Assembly (NCBI GenBank): GCA_944325305.1
Contig: CALUZO010000007.1
Location: 45,312 to 109,311 of the forward strand
DNA length: 64,000 nt
Source: an uncultured Rikenellaceae bacterium
Lineage (GTDB): Bacteria; Bacteroidota; Bacteroidia; Bacteroidales; Rikenellaceae
Direction: 5' to 3'
Shown here piece by piece: positions 31,913 through 41,750 of the stretch. A model generated the notes under the pieces. That model saw nothing but the letters and a program-made list of their open reading frames with translations. It had not been told where the DNA came from and searched no databases. Every line of letters starts with the position of its first letter. Within the stretch, counting starts at the first letter, position 1. The position numbers and the translations under genes are program-made.

Positions 31913-33985
31913 ATGATTAAAAAGATATTGCGTAATTCTGTCGCTGTTTCACTGGCATTTGCGGCTACCGTATTCAGTGCGGTTGCCAGGCCGAATGCCG
32001 TTATTCTTCGTGAGAATAATTTCCGCATAGTGGTTGCCGAAGATGAAGAATCGCCTGTGAAACTTGCTGCCGAAACCTTGCGACGCGATTTCCAGAAGGT
32101 GATGCATTGGACGCCTCCGGTATCGAATGCCGTTGCAGGCGACGGTATAGAGATAATAGTGGTGAACGGTGCGTCGGATACCCCTGTCGTAGATGCCGGA
32201 AGTCTGCGCCCTCTGGACGGGTTCGAATCGCACAGGGTCTGGGCTGATGCGGCTAATGATCGCATCTACCTTTACGGCAAGGATATGCGTGGAACCATAT
32301 ATGCCATATACTCTTTCAGCGAAGAGGTGCTTGGCGTGCCGCCGCTATGGTTCTACTCTTCATGGGAACCGGAGTATAAAAAGTCGGTAAGGGTAGGGGC
32401 GGACTACGATTATTTCATGCGTTCGCCGCAGGTGCGTTACCGCGCGTGGTTCCCAAACGATACCGACCTGTTCACCCCCTGGCGCAGACTCTCGTGGGAA
32501 AACGACGAAATGTGGCTCGAAACGATGCTGCGCCTCAAACTGAATACGGTCGAGTTGGAACGTACGGTGACATTCCCCGATTGCAAACTCAATGATAGTG
32601 CCATGCTGCTCCATAAGTACGGATTGGTGCTTACCTCGCATCATCATATTGCTGTGAACAGCGATTTTCGACAGTGGGACGATTACTGGCGGAAGGTGCG
32701 CGACATGGAGCCGCCTAAGTTCTCGATACATAATCTGCAGGATCTGAAGGACTTCTGGGGCTACAGCATCAAGGCGGTTATGAATTCGAATGTCGAGAAC
32801 CTGTGGCAGATAGCATTCCGCGGGGCGGGCGACCAGCCTTTCTGGATATTGTTCCCCGACGCACCCGAAACCGACAAGGAGCGGGCCGAGGTCATCAACA
32901 AGATGATACGTATCCAACTCGATATGATAAAGGAGGCTACGGGCGATCCGGATCCTTATGTCCGCATGACATTCTACGACGAACAATCCGATCTTCTGGC
33001 TGCGGGTTATCTCGATCCGCCGGCAGGGGACAATATGTTGTGGACCTACGTGGCGGCCAGACGTGACCATTATCCCAACGACGATATCGTGCATTTCGAC
33101 ACCACGCGTCATGTCAAGTTGGGATACTATATGAATCTGCAATTCACCTCGACCGGGGCCCATCTTGCGCCTGCGGAGGGACCATGGAAGATGGAGGCCA
33201 ACTATCGTTACGTGAACAGCAAGGCCCCGCTGCAATTTTCGGTGGTGAATGCCGGAAACATCCGTGAATTCGTATTGTCGATGTCGGCTAACGCCCGCAT
33301 GATGTGGGATTATGATGCATACGATACAGACGATTTCCTTGTCGATTACTGTACCCAATATTTCGGTCGCAAGAATGCGAAAAAGATCGCTGAACTTTAC
33401 CGCGAGTTTTTCTATTCGTACTGGCAGCAGAAGCCTTCCGATTTCCCCGATTTCGAACGCCAGTATCTTTTCCAGGATCTACGCTACGGACGGGCTATGG
33501 ATATGATAAACTCCACTTTCTGGAATTTCAAGGCCTCGCCCCTCAGTGATATAGGTTATGAACGGGTCCCGGGTCGCTCTTTCCGCCTCGGGTTCGAGAA
33601 CCAGGTGGACTCTCTGCTGAAGGGAACTGCGATGACAGCACCCAAATTTAAAGAGATCGCCGACAAGTGCGAAAAGATGATGAAACGTCTCCCTGCCGAC
33701 AGACAGAAATTCTTCCGTGATAACCTTTACGCCTACGCCCGCTACATGGAGTATCTTAACATGTCGATGCTGCACTATGTGACGGCGTACAAGGGACAGG
33801 ACGACATGCAGTTGTGCCGAGAGAATCTGAAGCTTGCAGTTGATTACCTCGAAAAGGCACGGCAGGCTCTTTTCGCCACGCAGGAAGGCGTGTTCGCTAA
33901 ATGGTATGCAGGCGACAACATTTTCAATTTCAAGCGTAAACTTGACAATATGCGCAAACGCCTAAAAGAGGCGGAAGAGAAATAG
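31913..33985 (+). CDS. GH115 alpha-glucuronidase, short form
   Basis: The product has 690 residues. The start at 31913 (MIKKIL) gives a signal peptide ending FSAVARPN. An N-terminal alpha/beta domain (residues about 20-160) is followed by the barrel characteristic of GH115 (YRAWFPNDTDLFTPWRRLSW, shown in part; VMTFYDEQSDLL-like segment near residue 350). The enzymes release 4-O-methyl-glucuronic acid from internal and terminal xylose. Most GH115 proteins are 800-1000 residues with a C-terminal beta domain; this one stops after the helical region, so it lacks that domain. It lies 37 bp downstream of GH67. Confidence 0.88.
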   Translation: MIKKILRNSVAVSLAFAATVFSAVARPNAVILRENNFRIVVAEDEESPVKLAAETLRRDFQKVMHWTPPVSNAVAGDGIEIIVVNGASDTPVVDAGSLRPLDGFESHRVWADAANDRIYLYGKDMRGTIYAIYSFSEEVLGVPPLWFYSSWEPEYKKSVRVGADYDYFMRSPQVRYRAWFPNDTDLFTPWRRLSWENDEMWLETMLRLKLNTVELERTVTFPDCKLNDSAMLLHKYGLVLTSHHHIAVNSDFRQWDDYWRKVRDMEPPKFSIHNLQDLKDFWGYSIKAVMNSNVENLWQIAFRGAGDQPFWILFPDAPETDKERAEVINKMIRIQLDMIKEATGDPDPYVRMTFYDEQSDLLAAGYLDPPAGDNMLWTYVAARRDHYPNDDIVHFDTTRHVKLGYYMNLQFTSTGAHLAPAEGPWKMEANYRYVNSKAPLQFSVVNAGNIREFVLSMSANARMMWDYDAYDTDDFLVDYCTQYFGRKNAKKIAELYREFFYSYWQQKPSDFPDFERQYLFQDLRYGRAMDMINSTFWNFKASPLSDIGYERVPGRSFRLGFENQVDSLLKGTAMTAPKFKEIADKCEKMMKRLPADRQKFFRDNLYAYARYMEYLNMSMLHYVTAYKGQDDMQLCRENLKLAVDYLEKARQALFATQEGVFAKWYAGDNIFNFKRKLDNMRKRLKEAEEK

Positions 33986-34002
33986 ATTGTCACTGTCGTA
34001 AG

Positions 34003-34050
34003 TCCAAATAAAGCGGCACATCCGAGCATCGGTGTGCCGCTTTATTTGGA
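34003..34050 (+). terminator. Terminator after the GH67-GH115 operon
   Basis: Perfect 18-bp arms (34003-34020 and 34033-34050; core AAAGCGGCAC) around a 12-base loop, 17 bases past the GH115 stop. Confidence 0.8.
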
Positions 34051-34192
34051 ACTGCATGTTGGCCGATAAAGAAAATCTGTCACTTTCTTCCGTTCATGCG
34101 CTGTCGAGTCATGCGCGGATCATAAAACGCAGCACAAACAGAAATATGTGATTTGAATTGCAACTCTTACTCTTCTTGCGCGACTTGTCTTG

Positions 34193-34687
34193 TTAGTATT
34201 TGTGTTGTCTGCGAGTAAGGGTGTAGGCTATCTTGGGGAAGAGGGCGATCGGGACAATCACTCCTATCGCAAGGAAGAAAATAACCGTCAGCGAGAGAAT
34301 ACCGTTATCGATGAACATGTACATGTATCTGCTGTGTTCTTCGGGGTCTTCCATCGTTTGCAGGAACATGATTATGGAAAAAACGGTGTTATAGGCTAAT
34401 TTTCCCGGGACCATCGGAAGTAATGCCGGTATAGACACGACAGTGATGGGAAAACAGGCTATGTAACCCAGCCACAGCCCTCCGAATCCTATCAGCATTG
34501 ATGCCGCAAGCGACGCGAGAGCTATATCGACACCCAGATAATTCATCAGTACGAACCGGAATGCGTGGCCACTGGCTGCCAGCAGTGCGATATAGGGGAA
34601 TGCCTTGATCGGGGGATTCGAAAGTGCCCCGAAACCCATGCCTGCAATAGCTGCGAAAACGGCGTCGTGAAGTATTGCCCAAATCAT
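34193..34687 (-). CDS. Threonine/serine exporter, small subunit (ThrE_2)
   Basis: The product has 164 residues with five predicted helices, matching the DUF3815/ThrE_2 half of the ThrE family (AAIAGMGFGALSNPPIKAFPYIALLAA; PALLPMVPGKLAYNT). ThrE exports threonine and serine; in many bacteria it is one chain, while here the two halves are separate. Its start overlaps the larger subunit stop by four bases (ATGA), so the chains are made in equal amounts and probably form one inner-membrane complex. Confidence 0.85.
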   Translation of the reverse strand: MIWAILHDAVFAAIAGMGFGALSNPPIKAFPYIALLAASGHAFRFVLMNYLGVDIALASLAASMLIGFGGLWLGYIACFPITVVSIPALLPMVPGKLAYNTVFSIIMFLQTMEDPEEHSRYMYMFIDNGILSLTVIFFLAIGVIVPIALFPKIAYTLTRRQHKY

Positions 34688-35454
34688 ATCAGTTGATTCT
34701 TAACGATCCACAGTGTCATGGCCAGACCGACCGCTATGCACAATATTATGATAAAAGCCTTTGCAAGCCTCGCGAAGCCGGTAAGTATGTAGCCCTCCAT
34801 AACGTCGATAACTCCGTTGATAAGGGGAACTCCCGGAATCAGAAACAAGACGCTGGTCGTTATGGCTATGTCGGAGGTAGTGTCGAACAGAACCGAGACT
34901 CCGGCGATTATCGACGATACGAATGCCGTGACTATTACTGTGAAATGCAGATTCGACATGTGCTTATGCATCAGTGCCTTGATCGTAAAGCCGACCAGTG
35001 TGGCGATGAAAACGATAAGCGTGGATAGCCAGTCGCCGCCGAATAGACGACAAAACGAAGCGTTGGCGGCACCTGCCATAAAGAGCATGAAATTATGGCT
35101 GAAACGGGGAGTGGATACTATGCGATCGAATTTCTCCTTTACGACATGAAGCGGCAGATGATGGTCGTATGCTTCCCAGCTCAACGCGCTTAACTCTGAA
35201 TTAAAACGGAAGTTTATGGGAAGGTTGGGAATCTCCACAATCTCGGAATGCATGGCTTCGCCGTCCTTGCGTACCGCGAGTATGACCGTGCGGTGGAATA
35301 CGCTGAGGTGTACCTCTACATCAAGGGCTTTTGCTATGCGGTTGGTATTTCGCACAACTCGCGAGGTGTGTACACCGCAACCCATCAGCGTACCGATATA
35401 TTCCGAAATGAATTCGGAAGCTTGAGCAAGATAAGTGTTGTTCGATCCGGGCAT
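34684..35454 (-). CDS. Threonine/serine exporter, large subunit (ThrE/DUF1212)
   Basis: The product has 256 residues, starting at 35454 (MPGSNN); the longer frame to 35484 adds ten unlikely residues. A soluble N-terminal domain (residues 1-120: ISEYIGTLMGCGVHTSRVVRNTNRI) resembles the ThrE amidase-like N-domain, and it is followed by five transmembrane helices including LFLIPGVPLINGVIDVMEGY. It works with the overlapping ThrE_2 gene. A -7 element TATTTTTG lies on its strand at 35479-35472. Confidence 0.87.
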   Translation of the reverse strand: MPGSNNTYLAQASEFISEYIGTLMGCGVHTSRVVRNTNRIAKALDVEVHLSVFHRTVILAVRKDGEAMHSEIVEIPNLPINFRFNSELSALSWEAYDHHLPLHVVKEKFDRIVSTPRFSHNFMLFMAGAANASFCRLFGGDWLSTLIVFIATLVGFTIKALMHKHMSNLHFTVIVTAFVSSIIAGVSVLFDTTSDIAITTSVLFLIPGVPLINGVIDVMEGYILTGFARLAKAFIIILCIAVGLAMTLWIVKNQLI

Positions 35455-35544
35455 ATCCTGTTTTTTCGCGACAAAAATAAGCAATATTTGCGTCAGATAT
35501 GACCGCGATCATAAAATTTATGCCGCTTAATATGGTATTTCAGG

Positions 35545-35574
35545 TTGTCCTGAGCTCGTAATTACATATATTTG
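35545..35574 (+). promoter_or_regulatory. Promoter of the GH78-esterase operon
   Basis: TTG (35545-35547), 19 bases, TATATTTG (35567-35574): a full consensus match. The start codon is 86 bases downstream. Confidence 0.65.
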
Positions 35575-35660
35575 TAAAATATCTGTTCCGGACGATGCCG
35601 ATCGCGGCTGGGAGTGTCGGGGCGGATTGATTTGCGTGGCAAATTATAAACTAACCGAAA

Positions 35661-38294
35661 ATGAATAAGTTGTTGGTATTGGCTGCGGCTGCATGTTTTC
35701 TTATCCCGAACGATTCATGGGCCAGATATGCACCGGTCTCTTTGCAGACAGAGCATCTGGAGACCCCGTTGGGAATAGACAACCCTAATCCAAGATTTTC
35801 ATGGAAACTGGACGACAACCGCAAGGGAGCCGAGCAAACGGCATACAGAATTGTCGTGGGAAAGGATTCACTGGAGGTACTTGATGGCAATGGAGATTCG
35901 TGGGATACGGGTAAAACCGCTTCAGCCGACATGCTTGCCACGTATGCCGGAGAAGTGCTGCAACCGTTTACCCGTTATTTCTGGAAGGTCGTGGCGTGGG
36001 ATAAGAATGGCAAACAGAGGCATTCGCGGGTAGCGGCTTTTGAGACCGGTATGATGGATATGGACCGTTGGCAGGGGACGTGGATAAGCGACGGACACGA
36101 TGCGAATTACAGACCTGCCCCCTATTTCCGTAAGGAATTCGGAATCGGAAAAGAGATTAGATCGGCACGGGCATACATAGCCGCGGCCGGACTTTATGAG
36201 TTGTATGTGAACGGAGAACGTATAGGCGACCATTTTCTCGATCCGATGTATACCCGTTTCGACCGCAGGAATTTATATGTTACCATGGACGTCACAGACC
36301 GGTTGAGGAGGGGCGAGAATGCAGTTGGCGTAATATTGGGCAATGGCTGGTACAACCACCAGTCGTTGGCCGTGTGGAACTTCGAACGCGCACCGTGGCG
36401 CAACCGCCCGGCCTTCTGTCTCGATCTCAGAATAACCTACGAGGACGGCAGTGTCGAGACCATCACGACCGATAACGGTTGGAAAACCTCTTCGGGACCG
36501 CTTCTCGCCAACAGCATATACACCGGAGAGCAGTACGACGCCCGCCTGGAACAACCCGGTTGGGCCTCTGCCGGCTTCGACGATACACGCTGGGACAACG
36601 TGCACATGCGGGAGGCTCCATCCGCGAACATTACTGCCCAGCAGATACGCCCGATACGCAAGGTCAAGGCCTATCCGGCAATCTCGGTAAAGAGGATAGA
36701 CGACAGAACCTATGTTTTCGATTTCGGCCAGAACATGTCGGGAGTCACCAAAATAAGAGTCAAAGGTCCTGAGGGAGCTCAACTGAAGATAAAACACGGG
36801 GAACGCTTGTATGATAACGGTCGTGTGGACCTGTCGAATATCGACGTCTATTATCGCGGCGACAGGGAGAACGATCCGTTTCAGGTGGACATACTCACAC
36901 TCAGCGGGCGGGAAGACGAATTCGAGGCACGCTTCAACTATAAGGGTTTCCGCTATGTCGAGGTGACCTGCAGCGAACCGGTAGAACTCGACCGGAATAG
37001 CATCACGGCCTATTTCGTACACAGCGACGTGCAGCCGAAAGGCAAAGTGAGCGGCTCGAACGAGATGATAGAAAAGCTCTGGCGTGTGACCAATAACGCT
37101 TACCTGTCCAACTTGATGGGCTATCCGACGGACTGCCCGCAACGCGAAAAGAACGGATGGACAGGCGATGGCCATTTTGCCATAGAATCCGCACTCTATA
37201 ATTTCGACGGGATAACCGTCTACGAAAAATGGCTGGCCGACCATCGCGACGAACAGCGTTCAGATGGCGTATTGCCCGATATAGTCCCGACCGGCGGATG
37301 GGGATACGGAACCGATAACGGGCTCGACTGGACGAGTACGATCGCTATAATACCGTGGAACATTTATCTGTTCTATGGCGACAGCAAGCTGTTGTACGAT
37401 TGTTACGACAACATAAAACGTTATGTGGATTATGTCGATCGTAACAGTCCGTCGGGACTGACGTCGTGGGGACGTGGCGACTGGGTGCCGGTGAAAACAA
37501 GGTCGGACAAGGAGCTTACATCATCGGTATATTTTTATGTGGATGCCATGATACTCGCCCGGGCTGCAAAGTTGTTCGGACGTGATGACGATTATACCCG
37601 TTACTCGGAACTGGCCGAAAAGATCAAAAAGGCGATAAACGATAAATTCCTCGATCGTGATGCCGGAATATATGCCGGCGGATCGCAGACCGAACTGAGC
37701 GTACCCCTGCAATGGAAGGTCGTACCCGAGGATATGGTGCCGAAGGTGGCGGCGAACCTCGCGAAGAAGGTTGAGGAGGCCGGGTTCCATCTCGATGTCG
37801 GAGTGCTTGGCGCCAAGGCTATTCTCAACGCACTGAGCGAAAACGGTTATGCCGATGTCGCCTACAGGGTGGCCGTGCAGGACACATATCCGTCGTGGGG
37901 CTGGTGGGTCGTGAACGGAGCCACGACACTGCTTGAGAACTGGGACCTCGAAGCAACCCGCGACATATCCGACAACCACATGATGTTCGGTGAGATAGGA
38001 GCGTGGTTCTATAAAGGTTTGGGCGGTATATTCCCCGATCCCGATGCCCCAGGTTTCGAACACATTGTTTTGCGACCCAACTTTGTTGCAGGACTCGACG
38101 ATTTCGAGGCTTCTTTGGAAACGCCATATGGCAGACTCGTATCTGCATGGGCCGTCAAGAACGGTAAAGTCTCTTACGAAGTTACGGTCCCGGCCAACAG
38201 CAGTGCCACGCTTTATCTGCCTGGTAATGTGCAAGGCTCCGGAGAGGTGAAGTTGGAATCGGGAACTCACAGGTTTAACTTTAAACTGAAATAA
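35661..38294 (+). CDS. GH78 alpha-L-rhamnosidase, secreted
   Basis: The product has 877 residues with a signal peptide ending NDSWA. Domains in order: a fibronectin-like N-domain (about 25-135; TPLGIDNPNPRFSWKL is the typical GH78 opening), Bac_rhamnosid N beta-sandwich (about 150-330), a concanavalin-like domain with FDFGQNMSGVTKI (about 355-450), the (alpha/alpha)6 catalytic barrel with QREKNGWTGDGHFAIESALYN, and a C-terminal beta-sandwich. The Asp and Glu of the GWTGDGHF and adjacent segments form the inverting active site. It removes terminal alpha-L-rhamnose from pectin side chains or arabinogalactan. It is co-transcribed with the esterase 13 bp downstream. Confidence 0.95.
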   Translation: MNKLLVLAAAACFLIPNDSWARYAPVSLQTEHLETPLGIDNPNPRFSWKLDDNRKGAEQTAYRIVVGKDSLEVLDGNGDSWDTGKTASADMLATYAGEVLQPFTRYFWKVVAWDKNGKQRHSRVAAFETGMMDMDRWQGTWISDGHDANYRPAPYFRKEFGIGKEIRSARAYIAAAGLYELYVNGERIGDHFLDPMYTRFDRRNLYVTMDVTDRLRRGENAVGVILGNGWYNHQSLAVWNFERAPWRNRPAFCLDLRITYEDGSVETITTDNGWKTSSGPLLANSIYTGEQYDARLEQPGWASAGFDDTRWDNVHMREAPSANITAQQIRPIRKVKAYPAISVKRIDDRTYVFDFGQNMSGVTKIRVKGPEGAQLKIKHGERLYDNGRVDLSNIDVYYRGDRENDPFQVDILTLSGREDEFEARFNYKGFRYVEVTCSEPVELDRNSITAYFVHSDVQPKGKVSGSNEMIEKLWRVTNNAYLSNLMGYPTDCPQREKNGWTGDGHFAIESALYNFDGITVYEKWLADHRDEQRSDGVLPDIVPTGGWGYGTDNGLDWTSTIAIIPWNIYLFYGDSKLLYDCYDNIKRYVDYVDRNSPSGLTSWGRGDWVPVKTRSDKELTSSVYFYVDAMILARAAKLFGRDDDYTRYSELAEKIKKAINDKFLDRDAGIYAGGSQTELSVPLQWKVVPEDMVPKVAANLAKKVEEAGFHLDVGVLGAKAILNALSENGYADVAYRVAVQDTYPSWGWWVVNGATTLLENWDLEATRDISDNHMMFGEIGAWFYKGLGGIFPDPDAPGFEHIVLRPNFVAGLDDFEASLETPYGRLVSAWAVKNGKVSYEVTVPANSSATLYLPGNVQGSGEVKLESGTHRFNFKLK

Positions 38295-38307
38295 TATTCT
38301 AAATTAC

Positions 38308-39231
38308 ATGACGATGAAAGCTTTTATAGTTTGTGTTTCGGCTGCATTGGCAGTAGTAACGTCAGGTTTTGTCTCTGCACAGTCGTGCCGGTATACGACG
38401 CCGCCCAAAAAGATGGTCAAGGGAGAAAAGGCACGCCAGGAGGGAGGATACGATATCTTTCTGCTTATAGGTCAGTCGAACATGGCCGGCCGCGCGCCTA
38501 TGACAGGAGAAGACACTACACGAATTATTCCGGGAGTTTGGTTGCTCAACGGCGATGACGTGCCGGAAAAAGCCAAAAATCCCTTGAACCGTTATTCTAC
38601 AGTCCGCAAGGACAGGAACAAGAACGTTTATTCCAATCAGAAGATAAATCCAGGAACCGCTTTCGGCGAAATAATAGCGGCGGAGACTGGACGCAAAGTT
38701 CTTTTAGTCGTGAACGCCATGGGCGAGACCACGATCGAGGAGTGGGCAAAAGACGCCCCATTGATAAAATTGTCGTCGAGTATAGGTAAGGACAAACTCC
38801 AGTTGTATTCCGAAGCTGTGCGCAGATGCCGCGAAGCCATGAAATATGGCACGCTCAAAGGGATAATATGGCATCAGGGCGAAGGTAACGCTACTGAATC
38901 AGGCATCAAAAAATATCCGGCTCAGCTGATGAATCTGGTGTCTAACCTGCGTATGGATCTCGATGCCCCCGAGGTGCCGTTCATAGCCGGCGAGATCTCG
39001 TATCTGCGTAAAGGAGAATGGTCTGCGGTTTTCAACGAGATGCTGCATACCATTCCCGAATTCATTTATAAGAGTGCATGGGTAAGTTCTGAAGGACTTC
39101 CGACGCTCGACCCGCTAACGTCGTCGAAGAGGAAACCCGATTGGACGCACTTCAACCGCGAAGGACAGCTCGAACTCGGAAAGCGTTACGCAGAAAAGGC
39201 TCTTGAAATGTGCTATCCCGACCGTAAATAG
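38308..39231 (+). CDS. SASA-domain carbohydrate acetylesterase (CE6-like), secreted
   Basis: The product has 307 residues, with a signal peptide ending FVSAQS; ATG codons at 38308 and 38314 are both usable. SGNH-type motifs of the SASA/CE6 group are present: LIGQSNMAGRAP (nucleophile Ser), IIWHQGEGNA, and DWTHFNREGQ near the C-terminus carrying the Asp-His pair. The family removes O-acetyl groups from xylan or other glycans. Together with GH67 and GH115 upstream, acetylated glucuronoxylan is a plausible target, though it is co-transcribed with the rhamnosidase, which may suggest a pectic substrate instead. Confidence 0.88.
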   Translation: MTMKAFIVCVSAALAVVTSGFVSAQSCRYTTPPKKMVKGEKARQEGGYDIFLLIGQSNMAGRAPMTGEDTTRIIPGVWLLNGDDVPEKAKNPLNRYSTVRKDRNKNVYSNQKINPGTAFGEIIAAETGRKVLLVVNAMGETTIEEWAKDAPLIKLSSSIGKDKLQLYSEAVRRCREAMKYGTLKGIIWHQGEGNATESGIKKYPAQLMNLVSNLRMDLDAPEVPFIAGEISYLRKGEWSAVFNEMLHTIPEFIYKSAWVSSEGLPTLDPLTSSKRKPDWTHFNREGQLELGKRYAEKALEMCYPDRK

Positions 39232-39259
39232 GCCGTTTGGATTAAACAGAACAATTGTC

Positions 39260-39304
39260 GGCTGCCGATTACTACCTCAACCGAGGGTAATCGGCAGCCT
39301 CTTT
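39260..39304 (+). terminator. Terminator after the GH78-esterase operon
   Basis: Arms GGCTGCCGATTA (39260-39271) and TAATCGGCAGCC (39288-39299), followed by TCTTTT. Confidence 0.8.
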
Positions 39305-39487
39305 TGTATATTAGACTGACGACTGTCGCCAAAGATGCTACGCTACGGGTAAGGTAGCTGCGTTTTTTTGTCGGCAAGATTTATTGTATCCATCTGTTAG
39401 TGCCCCGTTGCTGAAGATGCAACGACGAAATGGAGCAAAGCGAATACCTTACTTCGGGGAATATGCTTGGGGACTGAGCGAAAGTCT

Positions 39488-41053
39488 TTAAAGCGGTTTT
39501 ACCGGTTTTCCGGTTATATATACCCTTTCGCGCCAATCACTGAACATTCTCTTCATCCGTTCCACGATTTCGGGATGGCTGTCTGCCAGGTCCGTGGCTT
39601 CCGAAGGGTCTGCTTCCATGTCGAACAGCGACCATCTGTCGGTTTCGGTCATGTGGCGAACGATCTTCCACTTTCCGTCACGTACGGCCTGTCCGTCCTT
39701 GTAATCCCAAAAGATCGGTTTGGAACGCGTCACTTCCTTATCGTACACCACAGGCAGAAACGATTCGCCTTCATAAGGCAGTATCTTGCGGCCGTTATAT
39801 TCAGTGGGGTATGCGACACCAGTAAGGTCCACCAATGTAGCCATCATGTCGATGAAATGCGACGGGAAGTCGGATGTGCGTCCAGGATTCTTCAGACCGT
39901 TTTCCCACGATATTATGAGCGGGGTGCAGATGCCGCCTTCGTAACTGTAGTTTTTGTAGTAACGCAGCGGAGTGTTGCTCACGTTGGCCCAGTCCGGACC
40001 CAGCGATGTCCAGTTGGAAACCGATCCTATCGGCCCGTAGCTGTCGTTGAGTTTCACCACTTCGGCCGATGCGCCGTTGTCAGACATGAACATGATGATC
40101 GTATTTTCGTATTTGCCCTGCTCTTTGAGTTTGGATATGACACGACCTATGTTCTGGTCCATTCGGTCGATCATCGCTGCGTAAACGGCCATCTTTTGTT
40201 GTTCGATATCACGTTCCTCGGGTGTGAGCGAATCCCATTTGCGGCATGTCGCCTCCGTGAGTTCGTAACGATCATCTATCAGACCGTTACGTTTTTGTTT
40301 TCTGAAACGTTTTTTGCGGATGGCCTCGTACCCCTTTTTATACTGGTTTTTGTATTTTGCAATATCTTCGGGCCAGGCCATAAGAGGGTCGTGCGGTGCA
40401 TTGTAGGCTAAATACAGGAAGAATGGTTTGTCGCTTTCGCTGCATTCCTCAAGCCATCGAATGGCATAGTTGGTGAAATAGTCTGTCGTGTAGAAATCAT
40501 TTTCCGGGGGCGTATACGGAGCGAATTCTTCGAATTCCACACACCATTGCCTTTTGTGGTTCTTTTGGGCGGGGGCCTCTTCTCCGGGACGCCGGTGTCC
40601 GGGATTGAAGTAGTTGCATGCACCGTCCTTAAGACCGAAATAGTGGTCGAATCCACGTGTGCGCGGATTTTCACCGCCGTGGTGTTTGCCCGAGAAGAGC
40701 GTGATGTAGCCGGCTTCTTTCATGTATTCGCCCAGCGTGATGCAGTTTTGCAGTTTCCCGGTATGAGTCTTGTAATAGCCGTTCTGCTGGGCGTATATCC
40801 CGGTGAGCAGGCAAGCGCGCGAAGGCCAGCTTTTGGAGGTGTTATGGAATTGGCGGAAACGCACACCGGTCTTGGCCAGGGCGTCTATGTTAGGTGTCTC
40901 GATCTCGCTGCCGTAGCATCCGATGTCGGACCAGCCCATGTCGTCGGCCAGTATCAGCAGTACATTCGGTTTGAATTGGGGCGATTGTGCGTGAGCGGCA
41001 AAGCTGCTTGCCGCAATGAGCGATGCACTTAAAAATATTCGTTCGAATTGCAT
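39488..41053 (-). CDS. Secreted sulfatase (S1 family, Ser-type)
   Basis: The product has 521 residues, starting at 41053 (MQFERI) with a signal peptide ending AAHAQS. The alkaline-phosphatase-fold metal site opens VLLILADDMGWSDIG. The formylglycine motif is SWPSRACLLTG with Ser75 in place of Cys, so it must be matured by a radical-SAM anaerobic sulfatase-maturating enzyme, not seen in this window. Other metal residues appear in MFMSDNGA. It hydrolyses sulfate esters of a glycan or other substrate in the periplasm. It is convergent with the esterase gene; tandem promoter-bearing repeats lie upstream. Confidence 0.92.
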   Translation of the reverse strand: MQFERIFLSASLIAASSFAAHAQSPQFKPNVLLILADDMGWSDIGCYGSEIETPNIDALAKTGVRFRQFHNTSKSWPSRACLLTGIYAQQNGYYKTHTGKLQNCITLGEYMKEAGYITLFSGKHHGGENPRTRGFDHYFGLKDGACNYFNPGHRRPGEEAPAQKNHKRQWCVEFEEFAPYTPPENDFYTTDYFTNYAIRWLEECSESDKPFFLYLAYNAPHDPLMAWPEDIAKYKNQYKKGYEAIRKKRFRKQKRNGLIDDRYELTEATCRKWDSLTPEERDIEQQKMAVYAAMIDRMDQNIGRVISKLKEQGKYENTIIMFMSDNGASAEVVKLNDSYGPIGSVSNWTSLGPDWANVSNTPLRYYKNYSYEGGICTPLIISWENGLKNPGRTSDFPSHFIDMMATLVDLTGVAYPTEYNGRKILPYEGESFLPVVYDKEVTRSKPIFWDYKDGQAVRDGKWKIVRHMTETDRWSLFDMEADPSEATDLADSHPEIVERMKRMFSDWRERVYITGKPVKPL

Positions 41054-41142
41054 GACGATCTGTTTATCTGCCGTGTATAAGTTGGGAGACATTCGAGGAG
41101 TAGATAATGTGATCGGTAAATTTTGCCAGACCACAAGATGCA

Positions 41143-41318
41143 GCCCACCTATTTTGCAAATATAGTGAAAGGCGAGAGCAATCGGAGAAAGCCTGTGCTT
41201 TCGGAGATTGCCGAGCCGCCTCCTGTATTTGCAAATATAGCGAAAATGGGAGAGGGATCATGCAAATTCATTTGCAAAGATTTTCGAGCCGCCTCCTGTA
41301 TTCTACAAAATATAAGCA
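41143..41318 (-). repeat. Three tandem ~75-bp imperfect repeats carrying promoter-like elements
   Basis: Successive units each carry CAAATATA (TATATTTG on the minus strand): 41157-41164, 41232-41239, and a variant CAAAATATA at 41306-41314. CGAGCCGCCTCCTGTATT occurs at 41212-41229 and 41285-41302. A stem-loop fills the space between (GCAATC/GATTGC at 41178-41211; TGCAAA/TTTGCA at 41261-41276). All three -7-like elements point at the sulfatase. Confidence 0.7.
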
Positions 41319-41750
41319 AGAATCAGTTCCGTTAAGATTTTTTTGTGTGATGTACGGAGTGATAGCAATAAAGCGAGAATGGATTTCGGCATTATAGTCG
41401 TGTGCGCAAAAGTTGTGGGGCGAGTTTAATGATCACGGTATTCGAGTCGCTTCATATCGCAAAGAGTCGGTATTGACAGCATCGTCGCGAAGAGATATTT
41501 TTGCGCAAATGGACAAAACGATTGCATAGATCTCGGGATTAATATCGGGCTGATGTGCATTGTGAGGCGTAATCGAAAATTCTTATCTTTGTAAGATATG
41601 TAAGGAGACCTCGGCAGAGTTTTTAACGGATACCGGCGCTTCATTTAATTGATGTAAATGGCGCATGATTTGAAATGCACCTTGGCAGGTATGACGTAAT
41701 GTTGTGGAAATGATGTGAGGTTTTCCGTTTTATATCTCAGAAAAAGAGGA
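41319..41750. other. Non-coding region before the hemerythrin operon
   Basis: AT-rich with no credible gene. It contains the hemerythrin promoter at 41560-41591, leaving a leader of about 150 bases, in which no clear structure was seen. Confidence 0.4.
41560..41591 (+). promoter_or_regulatory. Promoter of the hemerythrin-LuxR operon
   Basis: TTG (41560-41562), 21 bases, TATCTTTG (41584-41591). The hemerythrin start is 160 bases downstream. Confidence 0.5.

Noticed and set aside
41123..41335. 70-codon plus-strand frame with repeated FANIVK/FANIAK peptides
   Set aside because: The peptide repeats simply reflect the 75-bp DNA repeats with promoter-like elements; no sign of translation.
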